Program-made: the position numbers and the translations under genes | In this document: positions 22,019 through 30,948 of the stretch, in pieces | Layout: the number at the start of each line of letters is the position of its first letter | Position numbering within the stretch: the stretch's first letter is position 1 | The notes under the pieces: model-generated | What the model was told of the DNA's origin: nothing | The model's input: the letters and a program-made list of their open reading frames with translations, nothing else | Database searches by the model: none | Source of the DNA: Devosia sp. FJ2-5-3 | Lineage (GTDB): Bacteria; Pseudomonadota; Alphaproteobacteria; Rhizobiales; Devosiaceae | Direction of reading: 5' to 3' | Assembly: GCF_029201545.1 (NCBI RefSeq) | Contig: NZ_CP104007.1 | Location: 2,390,501-2,454,500 of the forward strand | DNA length: 64,000 nt

Positions 22019-22483
22019 ATGACACTCTTCAAGAAGACCCTCATCACCTGCGCCATCCTGGCGGCCACCGCATCTTCCGGCTCGGCGCAGGATGCCATGG
22101 CCGGACACGGTATGTCCGGCATGGGCGGAGATCGCGCCCTCGGCGCCGAGCTTCCCGAAATCTGCAAGACGCAGGACGGGATGGCCGGTGACATGATGAT
22201 GCAAATGTCCCCAGGAATGGACCCGGCCCATGCTGACCTTATGGCCGGTATGGACGTCACCAGCCAGCAGATGATGGACGCCATGATGGCCACGGATATC
22301 GACGTAGCATTCGTCTGCGGGATGATCCCGCACCATCAGGGGGCCATCAACATGGCCAGAGCAGAGCTCGAACATGGCGACAACGCCTGGGCCAAGGCCC
22401 TCGCCCAGAAGGTGATTGACGCGCAGATGACGGAAATAGCCGAGATGACAGCCTGGCTCGAGGGTGAAGGCGCCGCCGAGTGA
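22019..22483 (+). CDS. DUF305 domain-containing exported protein
   Basis: Exported four-helix, ferritin-like protein of 154 residues. The signal peptide ends near GSAQ; a Met/Gly/His-rich segment follows (MAGHGMSGMGG), then the DUF305 core with FVCGMIPHHQGAINMA and KVIDAQMTEIAEM. DUF305 proteins are frequent in copper-resistance loci, and the Met-rich N-terminus suggests Cu(I) binding, but the family has no settled function. The ATG at 22019 opens directly with the signal peptide. A 30-bp perfect palindrome 10 bp after the stop probably terminates transcription. Confidence 0.88.
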   Translation: MTLFKKTLITCAILAATASSGSAQDAMAGHGMSGMGGDRALGAELPEICKTQDGMAGDMMMQMSPGMDPAHADLMAGMDVTSQQMMDAMMATDIDVAFVCGMIPHHQGAINMARAELEHGDNAWAKALAQKVIDAQMTEIAEMTAWLEGEGAAE

Positions 22484-22493
22484 TGCAGCCAAA

Positions 22494-22523
22494 GGAGGGG
22501 GTGCGCCATGGCGCACCCCCTCC
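22494..22523. terminator. Perfect 30-bp palindrome, probable bidirectional terminator
   Basis: Each arm is 15 nt (GGAGGGGGTGCGCCA and its exact complement), meeting at CATG. It lies just past the DUF305 stop and downstream of the convergent sugar ABC operon. There is no T-run, so intrinsic termination is not certain. Confidence 0.55.
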
Positions 22524-22684
22524 CCCCACGCGGTCTCGCCATTCTGCGTACGCCGCTCCCATGGGTCGTGGGCCACAAGGGCTTATGCCGCAGTGGCGTC
22601 GCCAGTCGGGCTCTCGAAGGGCTCCCTCTGGCTCGGCCCTGGCGACGCGGAAATCGTCACCACAGCGCGCGCACATATTTGGCG

Positions 22685-23668
22685 CTAACGACCCGGATTT
22701 TCGCGACCATAGAGCAGCAGCATAAGGATGATGACGCCGCCATAGATGATCTGACGGCCGAATTCGGCGATCTGCATGACCGACAGAATGGATTGCAGCA
22801 GTGTAATGAGGATTACGCCTGCAACGGTGCCGAGATAGCTGCCGCGGCCGCCCATGATCGAGGTTCCCCCCAGCACCACTGCGGCGATGGCTGGAAGCAG
22901 ATATGCGTCGCCCATCGACTGGGCCGCCTTGCCGGCATAGCCTGCGAGAAGAACGCCACCAAACGCCGCAAGGCCGCCACAGAGTGCAAAGGCGATCATC
23001 ACTACCAGTTGCGTCGGCACTCCGGAGAGATAGGCCGCAGCCTCCTTGTTGCCGATGCCATAGACGGCCCGGCCAAAGGTGGTACGGCTCAGAAGGAACA
23101 CGGCCACGACGCCGGCTATGGCCCAGACGATAACCGCGTTGGGAATGCCCAGCACGGTTCCGGCAGCGAGGTAGCGCATTGCTGGCGAGGCACTATCCAC
23201 CGGGGCGAAGCCTCCGGTATAGGCGACCATCAATCCTTGGGCCACTGCATTAACTGCCAAGGTCACAATCATCGATGGGATGCGCAGATACGCCACTCCC
23301 AAGCCGTTCACCAGCCCCACCAGAACGCCGCACAAGACGCCAAAGGGAATGGCGAGGACCTCACCCATCGGCCCATATGCGGCCGCTGCCGAGGCCATCA
23401 TTGCTCCCAAGGTCACGGTCCAGGGTACGGACAGGTCGATCTGACCCAGCAGAATGACCAGCATCATGCCGGTCGCAATTACCCCCAGAAAGGCGCCAAC
23501 CTTGAGCTGCTGCAACAGATATTCCGGCGCAAGGAAATTTGGGGAATAGAGGCTACCAATGAGCAGCAGCAGCGCGATGCAGCCGAAGGCCGTCGCGACT
23601 GGCAAATCGACCGGACTGATCCAGCCGGGGCGTTGCACCTGAGAATTATCGGGCTTATCGCTTGTCAT
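22685..23668 (-). CDS. Sugar ABC transporter permease (CUT2, YjfF-like)
   Basis: Inner-membrane permease of the ribose/galactofuranose (CUT2) group, about 327 residues with 8-10 hydrophobic segments. The signature region TFGRAVYGIGNKEAAAYLSGV and the late GGTSIMGGRGSYLGTVAG are diagnostic of the RbsC family. The ATG at 23668 is preferred over an in-frame TTG at 23680 that overlaps the upstream stop, because GAGG precedes it. It is the last gene of a four-gene operon and pairs with the permease encoded at 23677-24663 to form a heterodimeric channel. Confidence 0.9.
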   Translation of the reverse strand: MTSDKPDNSQVQRPGWISPVDLPVATAFGCIALLLLIGSLYSPNFLAPEYLLQQLKVGAFLGVIATGMMLVILLGQIDLSVPWTVTLGAMMASAAAAYGPMGEVLAIPFGVLCGVLVGLVNGLGVAYLRIPSMIVTLAVNAVAQGLMVAYTGGFAPVDSASPAMRYLAAGTVLGIPNAVIVWAIAGVVAVFLLSRTTFGRAVYGIGNKEAAAYLSGVPTQLVVMIAFALCGGLAAFGGVLLAGYAGKAAQSMGDAYLLPAIAAVVLGGTSIMGGRGSYLGTVAGVILITLLQSILSVMQIAEFGRQIIYGGVIILMLLLYGRENPGR

Positions 23669-23676
23669 CCCGGGCC

Positions 23677-24663
23677 TCAAGAGAACAGATCAAGCCGGTT
23701 GCGAACCTGAAACAGGCGGGCGGCGCCCAGAGATACCGCGAGCAGCAGGACCACACCTTGGAATAGGGGTTGCCACAGCGGATCGAAGTCGAAGACGAAT
23801 AGCAGGTCGCCAATGGCGCGGAAGGCCAGCGCGCCGAAGATCGCGCCGATGGCGCTGCCCCTGCCCCCGAATAGCGAGACCCCGCCCAGCACCACGGCAG
23901 CAATCGCACTTAAGGTGTAAGTATTGCCGTTGGCCAACGATGCCTCACCTGAGTAGGTGAAGAACGTCATGAACAGCCCGCCTATGGCGGCGAAGAAGCC
24001 CGACAGGACGTAAGCAATGAGCTTGGCCCGGCGAATTGGGACTCCCGACATATAGGCGGCCGGCTCGGAAGAACCCACGGCATAGACGGCACGGCCGATA
24101 ACGGAACGGCGGAACGGCAGCCAGACCACCAGGACAAGCGCAATCAGGAAGAGCAGGCTGGAAGGAAAGATGCCAAACACCTTACCGGTGAGAGCATCGG
24201 CAAGCTCAGACGAAAACCCTGCGGCGGTGCCGGGATAAGGCCTCAACCAGAGTGCTATGCCGAAGAAGACGGCACCGGTGGCGATGGTGACAACAATGGG
24301 CTGCAATCGACCATAGATAACCAGCAATCCGTTGATGGCGCCGCAGGCAATGCCCGCCAGCAAGACGCCACTGACGCCGAGGGCAACATTCAGCGGCGTG
24401 CCGACGAGAATGTAGGACGCGAGGCAATTCGCGAGAACAAAGACCATACCCACGGAAAGGTCTATACCGGCTGTCAGCACTACGAAGGTCTGGCCCATGG
24501 CGACCAGCGCCAGTAAAACACCCTTATTGGCCGCTGTTTGCACCACATTGGGCGTGAAGCCCGCAGGATGGTTGGCAACATAGAGCCAGAACATCACCAC
24601 AAAGATAGCCAGCGCCAACAATGTGCCGCGCTGCGCGGCGAGGCGATAGGCCAATCCGCTCAT
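23677..24663 (-). CDS. Sugar ABC transporter permease (CUT2, YtfT-like)
   Basis: Second permease of the CUT2 transporter, 328 residues. Family blocks include LTAGIDLSVGMVFVLANCLA, SVIGRAVYAVGSSEPAAYMS and VLGGVSLFGGRGSAIGAI. It overlaps the ATPase gene by 4 bp upstream, and its stop lies 9 bp before the next permease start. Two different permeases behind one ATPase is the arrangement of the E. coli YtfQRT-YjfF galactofuranose system, so a furanose sugar is a plausible but unproven substrate. Confidence 0.9.
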   Translation of the reverse strand: MSGLAYRLAAQRGTLLALAIFVVMFWLYVANHPAGFTPNVVQTAANKGVLLALVAMGQTFVVLTAGIDLSVGMVFVLANCLASYILVGTPLNVALGVSGVLLAGIACGAINGLLVIYGRLQPIVVTIATGAVFFGIALWLRPYPGTAAGFSSELADALTGKVFGIFPSSLLFLIALVLVVWLPFRRSVIGRAVYAVGSSEPAAYMSGVPIRRAKLIAYVLSGFFAAIGGLFMTFFTYSGEASLANGNTYTLSAIAAVVLGGVSLFGGRGSAIGAIFGALAFRAIGDLLFVFDFDPLWQPLFQGVVLLLAVSLGAARLFQVRNRLDLFS

Positions 24664-26192
24664 ACGACCGCCTCCCGATGATCAATATTTAGGGCGGATG
24701 CAATCAGGGCGTGTTCGGTAATCGCGTCACCAACCAGTTCGCGCTTCACCGCACCATCATAGAACACCAGTACGCGATCACAGCAGCCGATCAGTTCGGC
24801 ATAGTCGGTGGAATAGAGAATGATAGCCGCCCCGCCGGCCGCCAACTGCCTCAGAAGCGAATAGATTTCCTGTTTGGTTCCGACGTCGATGCCGCGAGTG
24901 GGATCATTGAGCAGAATAATTCGCGGCGATGCCAACAGCCATTTTGCGATCACCACCTTTTGCTGGTTACCGCCCGAAAGTGCTTTTACGGGGATGGCAA
25001 GGCTCGCTGTCTTTATGGCCAGGAGTTCGAGCACCCGGTCTACTGCGGCCGCCTCCTCCCGGCGATTGATAACACCGGCGCGCGAGAACCGGCCCATCGC
25101 CGCGAAGGACAAATTATCCCGCACCGACATGGGCAGCATGAGGCCTTCAGTCTTACGATCCTCGGGTATGAGCGCCATACCCACATCCCCGGCCTTGGCC
25201 GCCCGGGGCCCACGGATGCGACGCACTCGCCCGTCGATCAGGACCTCGCCGGTTACCCCACGGAGCACGCCGAACAGGGCAAGCAGCAGTTCCCGCTGTC
25301 CTTGGCCGTCCAGCCCACCCAACCCCAGCACCTCGCCGGCCCGGACCTTCATCGAAATGCCGTTGAGCCGTTGCATCCAGCCAAGGTTGCGAACCTCGAG
25401 CGGCGGGATGGCTTCAGGATCGGGAGCACGCGCGAGCTTGGGGGGGAAGACGGAACTGTATTCCCGGCCAATCATCAGTTCGACCACCTGGTCGTCGGTC
25501 TTACTGCCGGCCGGAAACGTGGCGATCTTCCGGCCATTTCGAAAGACAGTGCATTCATCGGCCAATTGCGCGATCTCGTGCATCCGGTGGGAGATGTAAA
25601 GCAGGGCGACGCCCTCGCCGCGAAGGCGCCGCAGCACTCCGAATACAGTCTCAACATCCGATGCCGTCAGGGCCGAGGTGGCCTCATCGAGGATCAGCAA
25701 GCGCGGCTTGCGCGCAACTGCCCTTGCAATCTCGACGATCTGGCGGCGCGAAAGGGGAAGATTTCTGACCAACTCCATGGGGTGGATATCCGTACCGCCT
25801 ACGCGCCTCAGTGCTTCCGTGGCGAGGGCATGCTGGGCCCGGCGATCGATCAGGCCGAGATGTGCGGGCGGGTCGAAAATCAGGATATTGTCGGCAACCG
25901 ACAGGTCGGGGATCAAAGACAGTTCCTGGAAGATGCAGACGATGCCTGCGGCACTGGCAGCGGCAGGGTCGGTGAATCTCACTTCTCGCCCTTCCATTGT
26001 CAGGCGCCCCTCATCCGGGGCCGTCACCCCCGCCATGATCTTGATCAACGTGGACTTGCCAGCTCCATTCTCGCCCAGGATGGCGTGGACCCGCCCGGGA
26101 TGCACCGCCAGATCCACGCCTTCGAGCGCGCGTACACCGCCATAACGCTTGGAAATGCTCTCCAAACGGAGGAGCGGCACTGCGTCATCCAT
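24660..26192 (-). CDS. Sugar ABC transporter ATP-binding protein (CUT2, two NBDs)
   Basis: Tandem ATPase of 510 residues that powers the adjoining permeases. The first domain has Walker A GENGAGKSTL, signature LPLSRRQIVEIARA and Walker B LLILDEATS. The second has the degenerate Walker A usual in this family (GLGGLDGQGQREL), LSGGNQQKVVIAKWL and IILLNDPTRGIDVG. It sits between the binding-protein gene (64 bp upstream) and the permease genes (4-bp overlap), as in rbs and ytf operons. Confidence 0.94.
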   Translation of the reverse strand: MDDAVPLLRLESISKRYGGVRALEGVDLAVHPGRVHAILGENGAGKSTLIKIMAGVTAPDEGRLTMEGREVRFTDPAAASAAGIVCIFQELSLIPDLSVADNILIFDPPAHLGLIDRRAQHALATEALRRVGGTDIHPMELVRNLPLSRRQIVEIARAVARKPRLLILDEATSALTASDVETVFGVLRRLRGEGVALLYISHRMHEIAQLADECTVFRNGRKIATFPAGSKTDDQVVELMIGREYSSVFPPKLARAPDPEAIPPLEVRNLGWMQRLNGISMKVRAGEVLGLGGLDGQGQRELLLALFGVLRGVTGEVLIDGRVRRIRGPRAAKAGDVGMALIPEDRKTEGLMLPMSVRDNLSFAAMGRFSRAGVINRREEAAAVDRVLELLAIKTASLAIPVKALSGGNQQKVVIAKWLLASPRIILLNDPTRGIDVGTKQEIYSLLRQLAAGGAAIILYSTDYAELIGCCDRVLVFYDGAVKRELVGDAITEHALIASALNIDHREAVV

Positions 26193-26256
26193 GTCAGGTC
26201 CCCCAGCCAGGTCAGGGATGCCGCGGAGATTGATCTCAGCGGCATCAAGTTCGCCA

Positions 26257-27396
26257 CTACTGGTTCACTTCCGACTGGCCCATGATTTCCTGCGCGGTGA
26301 AATTGATGCCGCAGGTGGGGAAGGAGTTGCCGACGAAGAAATTGTCGGATTGGTCGGAATAGAAGTTCTCGCCGTCCTTGAAATCGGGATCTTGCACGAT
26401 GGCCAGCGGCAGTTTGACTGACTGCGGGATGACTTTTCCCTGCAAAGCGTCGATTGCGGTCTTGATAGCCACGGCTACTTGGGCCGGACCGGTACCGGCA
26501 GACGAGCATTTGAGCCCCTCGGCTGAATGGGCAGCGCAGAACTTTCGGAAGCCATTCTCCGTTTCCCCGCCAAAGGGAACGAATGGATGGTTAGCGTCGA
26601 TCATGGCCTGCACCACGCCGGTGTCTCCGCCCTGGGCCGTGATCCCATCGAAACCCCCTTGGACAGCAATGGCGTCGGCGGTGGCCTTCTGGGCGGTGCC
26701 ATCGTCCCACTTGCCGACCACCTCCACGACCTCCCAGGGTTTGCCGGAGGCATCGAAGGTCTCGTGAATGCCGTTGTGGCGATCCGTATCAACCGACGTA
26801 CCGGCGACACCACGCACTTCAAGCACCTTTCCGCCTTCGGGCAGGTGCTTGATCAGCCAATTCGCCCACAATACGCCCAGACCCTTCTGGTCGACATTGA
26901 CGTTGATGGCGTCGGTAGTGTCGAGGATGTTATCGAAGGCCACAAGTATGACGCCGGCCTCCTTGGCGCGCTTGATGACGGGGGCAAAAGCCTGCGGATT
27001 CTGCGCGTTGACGACAACGGCGTCATAGCCACTATCGATGAAGTTATTGATCGCCGAGATCTGTGCCGCCACATCCTCGCCAGTGGACACCACCTTGAAC
27101 TCACTCAGCTGCGCGGCAACTTCGGGTTGAGCCGCGTAGGCCTTGGCCGTCTGGATCATCTGAATGCGCCATGTATTGGCAATGTAGCCATTGGCGAGCG
27201 CTATGCGGAATGGCCCCTCCTTGGCCGGATATTGGAAGAACTGGGTGTCCTCCGCCCAGGGCACATGACATTCCTGGTCGCTGGCGGGCCCGTCCACTAT
27301 CGCCGGCTCGGCTAGAGCGACAGTGCTGATTGCCGTTGAGACGACGAGCGCGGCCGCAGAGCCACCGGCAAGTTTCATCAGTCTAGACAAAGTCAT
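26257..27396 (-). CDS. Sugar ABC transporter substrate-binding protein
   Basis: Periplasmic binding protein of about 379 residues, first gene of the CUT2 operon. A signal peptide ends near ALA. The periplasmic-binding fold shows IALANGYIANTWRIQMIQTA, QISAINNFIDSGYDAVVVNA, ILVAFDN and the hinge WDDGTAQKATADA. This resembles xylose/ribose and galactofuranose-type receptors. The ATG at 27396 is chosen because GGAGG lies 7 nt before it. No sugar kinase or regulator gene lies next to the operon, so the ligand is open. Confidence 0.9.
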   Translation of the reverse strand: MTLSRLMKLAGGSAAALVVSTAISTVALAEPAIVDGPASDQECHVPWAEDTQFFQYPAKEGPFRIALANGYIANTWRIQMIQTAKAYAAQPEVAAQLSEFKVVSTGEDVAAQISAINNFIDSGYDAVVVNAQNPQAFAPVIKRAKEAGVILVAFDNILDTTDAINVNVDQKGLGVLWANWLIKHLPEGGKVLEVRGVAGTSVDTDRHNGIHETFDASGKPWEVVEVVGKWDDGTAQKATADAIAVQGGFDGITAQGGDTGVVQAMIDANHPFVPFGGETENGFRKFCAAHSAEGLKCSSAGTGPAQVAVAIKTAIDALQGKVIPQSVKLPLAIVQDPDFKDGENFYSDQSDNFFVGNSFPTCGINFTAQEIMGQSEVNQ

Positions 27397-27498
27397 CGGT
27401 TTCCTCCCAAGGATCATTAGTAAGAGATCAGTTGGGCCGCTGCGGTAACCAGTACTTTTGGGCTATCAACCCTCCACTTGCCGCCGGTCCGGAAACCA

Positions 27499-27528
27499 AG
27501 GCTAGGCGCCAAGTTCGAGCGCTGTCAA
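27499..27528 (-). promoter_or_regulatory. Candidate promoter of the sugar ABC operon
   Basis: On the minus strand TTGACA (27528-27523) and TAGCCT (27504-27499) are separated by 18 bp. This would start transcription near 27492 and leave a leader of about 95 nt. The -35 match is perfect and the -10 weak. Confidence 0.4.
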
Positions 27529-27682
27529 AGCACCTTTCGATGGAACGATCTAGCTTCCAGTAAGGTGTATTAGCGATCTGGCGAGATGTATGGAGACGCT
27601 CCGTGCCGCAGATCCATGTTTGCACGGGCATCGGAAGATTTCTGGACGCGTTCGCGAAAGATATTCTGAGGACCGAGCTCGG

Positions 27683-28744
27683 TCATGACGCCGCGCTTGT
27701 CTCTGTGTTGCTCTTGACGGCAGCGCCGCGTTCATACCAACCCTTTGATCGGTTCACGATCCAGACCACCGAGAGCATGACCGGCACTTCCACCAACACG
27801 CCGACAACCGTCGCCAGGGCGGCGCCGGAATTGAAACCAAACAGGGCGATGGCGGCAGCGACTGCCAATTCGAAGAAGTTCGAGGCGCCGATCAAGGCAG
27901 ACGGTCCGGCGACACAATGCTGTTCGCCAGTGGCACGGTTGAGGATATAAGCGAGGCCTGAGTTAAAATAGACCTGGATGAGGATCGGCACGGCCAGGAG
28001 CAAGATGATGGTCGGTTGGGCAACGATCTGCTCCCCCTGGAAGCCGAACAGCATCACCAGCGTCATGAGCAGGGCCGCAATCGAAATCGGCTGCAGGACG
28101 GCCAGCGCCCGGTTCATGCCGGCGATACCGCTGCTGGCCAGCAACCATTGGCGATAGATCTGGGCCGCAATGACTGGCACGACGATGTAAAGGCCGACCG
28201 ATAACAGCAGCGTGTCCCATGGGACGGTGATGGCCGACAGGCCGAGAAGCAGGCCCACTATGGGTGCGAAGGCGACTACCATGATAGTGTCGTTAAGCGC
28301 GACCTGGCTCAGGGTGAAATGCGGCTCGCCCTTCACCAGGTTCGACCAGACGAACACCATAGCCGTGCATGGCGCCGCTGCGAGGATGATGAGGCCGGCA
28401 ATATAGCTGTCGATCTGAATTTCGGGCAGCAATGGTCGGAACAGAAAGCCGATAAAGAGCCAGCCCAGCAGCGCCATGGAGAAGGGCTTGATCGCCCAGT
28501 TGATAAAGACGGTGACGCCGATACCACGCCAATAGGCGCCGACCTGGCGCAAGCTCAGGAAGTCGATGCGCACCAGCATGGGGATGATCATCAGCCAGAT
28601 CAGCACCGCCATCGGTATATTGACCTGAGCATATTCAAGGGCAGCAAGGCTTTGGAAAAGGTACGGAAAGAACTGGCCCGCGGCAATGCCCAAGACAATG
28701 CAGATCGCGACCCAAAGGGTCAGGTAGCGCTCGAAGATGGACAT
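27683..28744 (-). CDS. acr3: ACR3-family arsenite efflux transporter
   Basis: Inner-membrane As(III) exporter of the ACR3 (BASS) family, 353 residues with about ten TM helices. Landmarks are MLVRIDFLSLRQV, INWAIKPFSMALLGWLF, the ALIILAAAPCTAMVFVWS-type helix with the essential Cys, and GASNFFELAVAAAIALFG. It is the last gene of the arsR-arsC-osmC-acr3 operon, 3 bp after the OsmC gene. Length and motifs are normal. Confidence 0.94.
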   Translation of the reverse strand: MSIFERYLTLWVAICIVLGIAAGQFFPYLFQSLAALEYAQVNIPMAVLIWLMIIPMLVRIDFLSLRQVGAYWRGIGVTVFINWAIKPFSMALLGWLFIGFLFRPLLPEIQIDSYIAGLIILAAAPCTAMVFVWSNLVKGEPHFTLSQVALNDTIMVVAFAPIVGLLLGLSAITVPWDTLLLSVGLYIVVPVIAAQIYRQWLLASSGIAGMNRALAVLQPISIAALLMTLVMLFGFQGEQIVAQPTIILLLAVPILIQVYFNSGLAYILNRATGEQHCVAGPSALIGASNFFELAVAAAIALFGFNSGAALATVVGVLVEVPVMLSVVWIVNRSKGWYERGAAVKSNTETSAAS

Positions 28745-28747
28745 GGG

Positions 28748-29155
28748 TCAGGCCTTGCGGATCAATTTGCCGCTCAGACCAGCAGCCTCGGCGACGGTAT
28801 TGAAGATTGTGCCGTATTTGCGCACATTGGTATGCAGAAGTTCCAGCCTCTGGTCGGACTCGTCACTGTCGACGGTCAGAATGTAATCGACCGAGATGAT
28901 GCGCGGCGGCGCGTCCTGCCGCGTCGCATGCAGGCTCACTTCCACCCCGCGAAGATCGAATTTCAGCATCGGCGTAACCCGTTCGATGCCCTTGAGCATG
29001 CAGGCAGCGATCGATGCGAGGAATAATTCGGCGGGGTTGAAAGCGTCCGCGCGTCCGGCGAGCGCCGTGTCGATCACCAGTTCTGCCTGTTTGCAGGTGG
29101 CGACGCTGCCATTCGCGTCGATCCGCCTTGCCTGAACCTTGTATTCGAGCATCAT
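28748..29155 (-). CDS. OsmC-family protein in the arsenic operon
   Basis: A 135-residue OsmC/Ohr-fold protein. FNPAELFLASIAACMLKGIE places one conserved Cys at the end of the central helix (AAC); the second peroxidase Cys is not evident in its usual place. OsmC/Ohr proteins reduce organic hydroperoxides with paired cysteines, so this may be a non-peroxidatic member. Two adjacent ATGs (29155, 29152) overlap the arsC stop; the second has the better distance to GGGAG. Tight packing between arsC and acr3 ties it to the arsenic response, an unusual addition. Confidence 0.85.
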   Translation of the reverse strand: MMLEYKVQARRIDANGSVATCKQAELVIDTALAGRADAFNPAELFLASIAACMLKGIERVTPMLKFDLRGVEVSLHATRQDAPPRIISVDYILTVDSDESDQRLELLHTNVRKYGTIFNTVAEAAGLSGKLIRKA

Positions 29156-29682
29156 GCCACTCCCTTGCGCGATCCGGTGGAGCCATCCAGGGCACCGATC
29201 CCTTGCAGCTTTGAAGCGAGCGCCATCCGGTCGATGGTCTCCAGTGGCAGGCTCATGAACGCCGCGATGCGATTGCGCAAATAGCGCAGCGCGTCGTCGA
29301 ACGCGGCCTCCTTCTCGAAGTCGGGTCCCTCAACTGCAGCAGGGTCCTCAATCCCCCAGTGTGCCGTTACGGGTTGGCCGGGCCAGACCGGGCAGGTCTC
29401 GCCAGCGGCGTTGTCACAAACGGTGAATACGAAATCCATTTTCGGCGCTTCCGGCGCGGCGAACTCGTCCCATGCCTTTGAGCGTAGACCTTCGATGGAA
29501 ATGCCTGCCCGGCGCAGAGTGTCGAGGGTCAGGGGGTGAACTTCCCCCTTTGGGGTGGAGCCAGCAGAGAAGCCCCGGAAGCGGTCACCGCCAACATGAT
29601 TGATGACCGCTTCCCCCAGAATCGATCGGGCGGAGTTGCCGGTGCAGAGGAAGAGGACATTGTATACGCGGTCAGCAGACAT
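29152..29682 (-). CDS. arsC: Arsenate reductase, low-molecular-weight phosphatase type
   Basis: Reduces As(V) to As(III) for export. About 176 residues. The P-loop CTGNSARS (CX5RS) near residue 13 is the arsenate-binding site, and FTVCDNAAGETCPVWPGQP carries the further redox cysteines of thioredoxin-coupled ArsC. A C-terminal extension (IAAFMSLPLETIDRM) is common in alphaproteobacterial members. The ATG at 29682 follows GGAGGG and overlaps the end of arsR by 11 bp; a longer in-frame start would run through arsR without family similarity. Confidence 0.93.
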   Translation of the reverse strand: MSADRVYNVLFLCTGNSARSILGEAVINHVGGDRFRGFSAGSTPKGEVHPLTLDTLRRAGISIEGLRSKAWDEFAAPEAPKMDFVFTVCDNAAGETCPVWPGQPVTAHWGIEDPAAVEGPDFEKEAAFDDALRYLRNRIAAFMSLPLETIDRMALASKLQGIGALDGSTGSRKGVA

Positions 29683-30034
29683 TCTTTCCCTCCGAAGGGG
29701 TGGTGCAGCATGGCGTGAACTCCGCGACGAGCGGCTCACAGAGTTCCGGACGAGCCCCGCAGCAGTCCTGGACGAGGAAACTGGCAATCTCCCGAACCCG
29801 GTCGACCACCGCCCGGTAGACGATGGAGCGACTGTGACGCTCGGATTCGATCAACCCGGCGCGCACAAGAATCGCCAGGTGCGAGGACATCGTGTTTTGC
29901 GGCACCTCCAGGCGGCGCGCGATCTCCCCGGCGGCAACCCCCTCGGGTTCGTGCTCCATCAGGAGACGAAAGGTGTCCAGACGCGTTGGCTGAGACAGGG
30001 CTGCAAAGACGTCGATTGCTTCTTTTGATTCCAT
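29672..30034 (-). CDS. arsR: ArsR-family As(III)-responsive repressor
   Basis: Winged-helix repressor of 120 residues and first gene of the ars operon. The fold shows ALSQPTRLDTFRLLMEHEP, then the recognition region VPQNTMSSHLAILVRAGLI and the wing HSRSIVYRAV. It lacks the classical ELCVCDL motif; instead cysteines cluster near the C-terminus (QDCCGARPELCEPL, FTPCCTT), as in ArsR proteins that sense arsenite there. An AT-rich inverted repeat overlaps the start codon and suggests autoregulation from a nearly leaderless transcript. Confidence 0.92.
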   Translation of the reverse strand: MESKEAIDVFAALSQPTRLDTFRLLMEHEPEGVAAGEIARRLEVPQNTMSSHLAILVRAGLIESERHSRSIVYRAVVDRVREIASFLVQDCCGARPELCEPLVAEFTPCCTTPSEGKNVC

Positions 30035-30055
30035 ATATCGAGTAATACAGATATA
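30034..30055. promoter_or_regulatory. Candidate ArsR operator at the arsR start
   Basis: TATATC, 10 nt, GATATA: perfect 6-bp arms next to the arsR ATG, inside the AT-rich promoter segment. Binding here would block the ars promoter. Confidence 0.4.
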
Positions 30056-30117
30056 ATTTGTCTGGCGTCAATGTCCCCTCCAGCGGCGCTGTAGCGCCCC
30101 ACACCGCGTCCAAAATC

Positions 30118-30131
30118 TTGACGACGGTCAA
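30118..30131. promoter_or_regulatory. FNR/FixK-type dyad TTGAC-GACG-GTCAA
   Basis: Perfect TTGAC-N4-GTCAA site in the arsR/ABC-exporter divergent gap. Its centre is 41.5 bp before the ATG at 30166, the standard class II distance from a transcription start. A start there would make the ABC mRNA leaderless. Confidence 0.7.
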
Positions 30132-30165
30132 ATCCCGTTGGGCGCGCTGCCGCAAGATGCGCAGC

Positions 30166-30945
30166 ATGAGCGAAAATCAAGCCGCCGACACCGCGAAAGA
30201 AAAGTCTGCTGAACGCCCTCAACCGCGGTCAACAACCGGGCGGGGACCGGTGCTGCGCACAAGCGGGCTCTCCAAGGTTTACAAGATGGGCCAGGTAGAG
30301 GTTCTGGCCCTCCAATCCGTCGACTTTGTCGCTGAAGCAGGCGAGTTCGATGTCATTCTCGGCCCCTCCGGGTCAGGAAAATCGACATTCCTCAATCTGG
30401 TGGGCGGACTGGACACCGCCAGTTCTGGGGAAGTGTGGTTCCAGGATCATCAGCTCACCAACGCCAATGAGGCGGCCCTGACCAAATATCGGCGCGAGCA
30501 TGTTGGCTTCGTGTTTCAATTCTACAACCTCGTGCCGAGCCTCACGGCCAAGGAGAACGTGAAGCTCGTTACGGAGATTGCCCCTGACCCTATGTCGCCT
30601 GAAGAGGCCTTGGAATTGGTCGGCCTGAAAGACAGGATGAACCACTTCCCCGCCCAATTATCTGGCGGAGAGCAGCAGCGCGTCGCGATTGCCCGTGCAA
30701 TCGCTAAACGACCAGACCTGCTGCTTTGCGACGAACCGACCGGTGCCCTGGATTCAAAGACCGGGGTCGTGGTCCTGGAGGCGTTGGTCAAGGTGAATGC
30801 CGAGTTTGGCACGACCACCCTCGTCATCACGCACAACGTGGCCATCAGAGGCATCGCGCACAGGGTGATCAATTTCGCCAACGGGCGCATCATCTCAGTG
30901 GAACGCAACGAAACGCGCACGCTAACTTCTGCGGTGAGCTGGTGA
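30166..30945 (+). CDS. ABC exporter ATP-binding protein (MacB/LolD type)
   Basis: ATPase of about 259 residues in the MacB/LolD/DevA group that energises FtsX-fold permeases. Walker A is GPSGSGKST, the Q-loop region is [14 protein letters not shown], the signature is [14 protein letters not shown], Walker B is [13 protein letters not shown], and the H-loop is LVITHN. The first ~35 residues are a charged extension. ATGs at 30157 and 30166 are possible; neither has a clear Shine-Dalgarno. The permease gene follows after 3 bp. Confidence 0.9.
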   Translation: MSENQAADTAKEKSAERPQPRSTTGRGPVLRTSGLSKVYKMGQVEVLALQSVDFVAEAGEFDVILGPSGSGKSTFLNLVGGLDTASSGEVWFQDHQLTNANEAALTKYRREHVGFVFQFYNLVPSLTAKENVKLVTEIAPDPMSPEEALELVGLKDRMNHFPAQLSGGEQQRVAIARAIAKRPDLLLCDEPTGALDSKTGVVVLEALVKVNAEFGTTTLVITHNVAIRGIAHRVINFANGRIISVERNETRTLTSAVSW

Positions 30946-30948
30946 CCT

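Noticed and set aside
22508-23710. 400-codon plus-strand frame across the sugar ABC permease
   Set aside because: The opposite strand encodes a clear CUT2 permease; the plus frame is a shadow.
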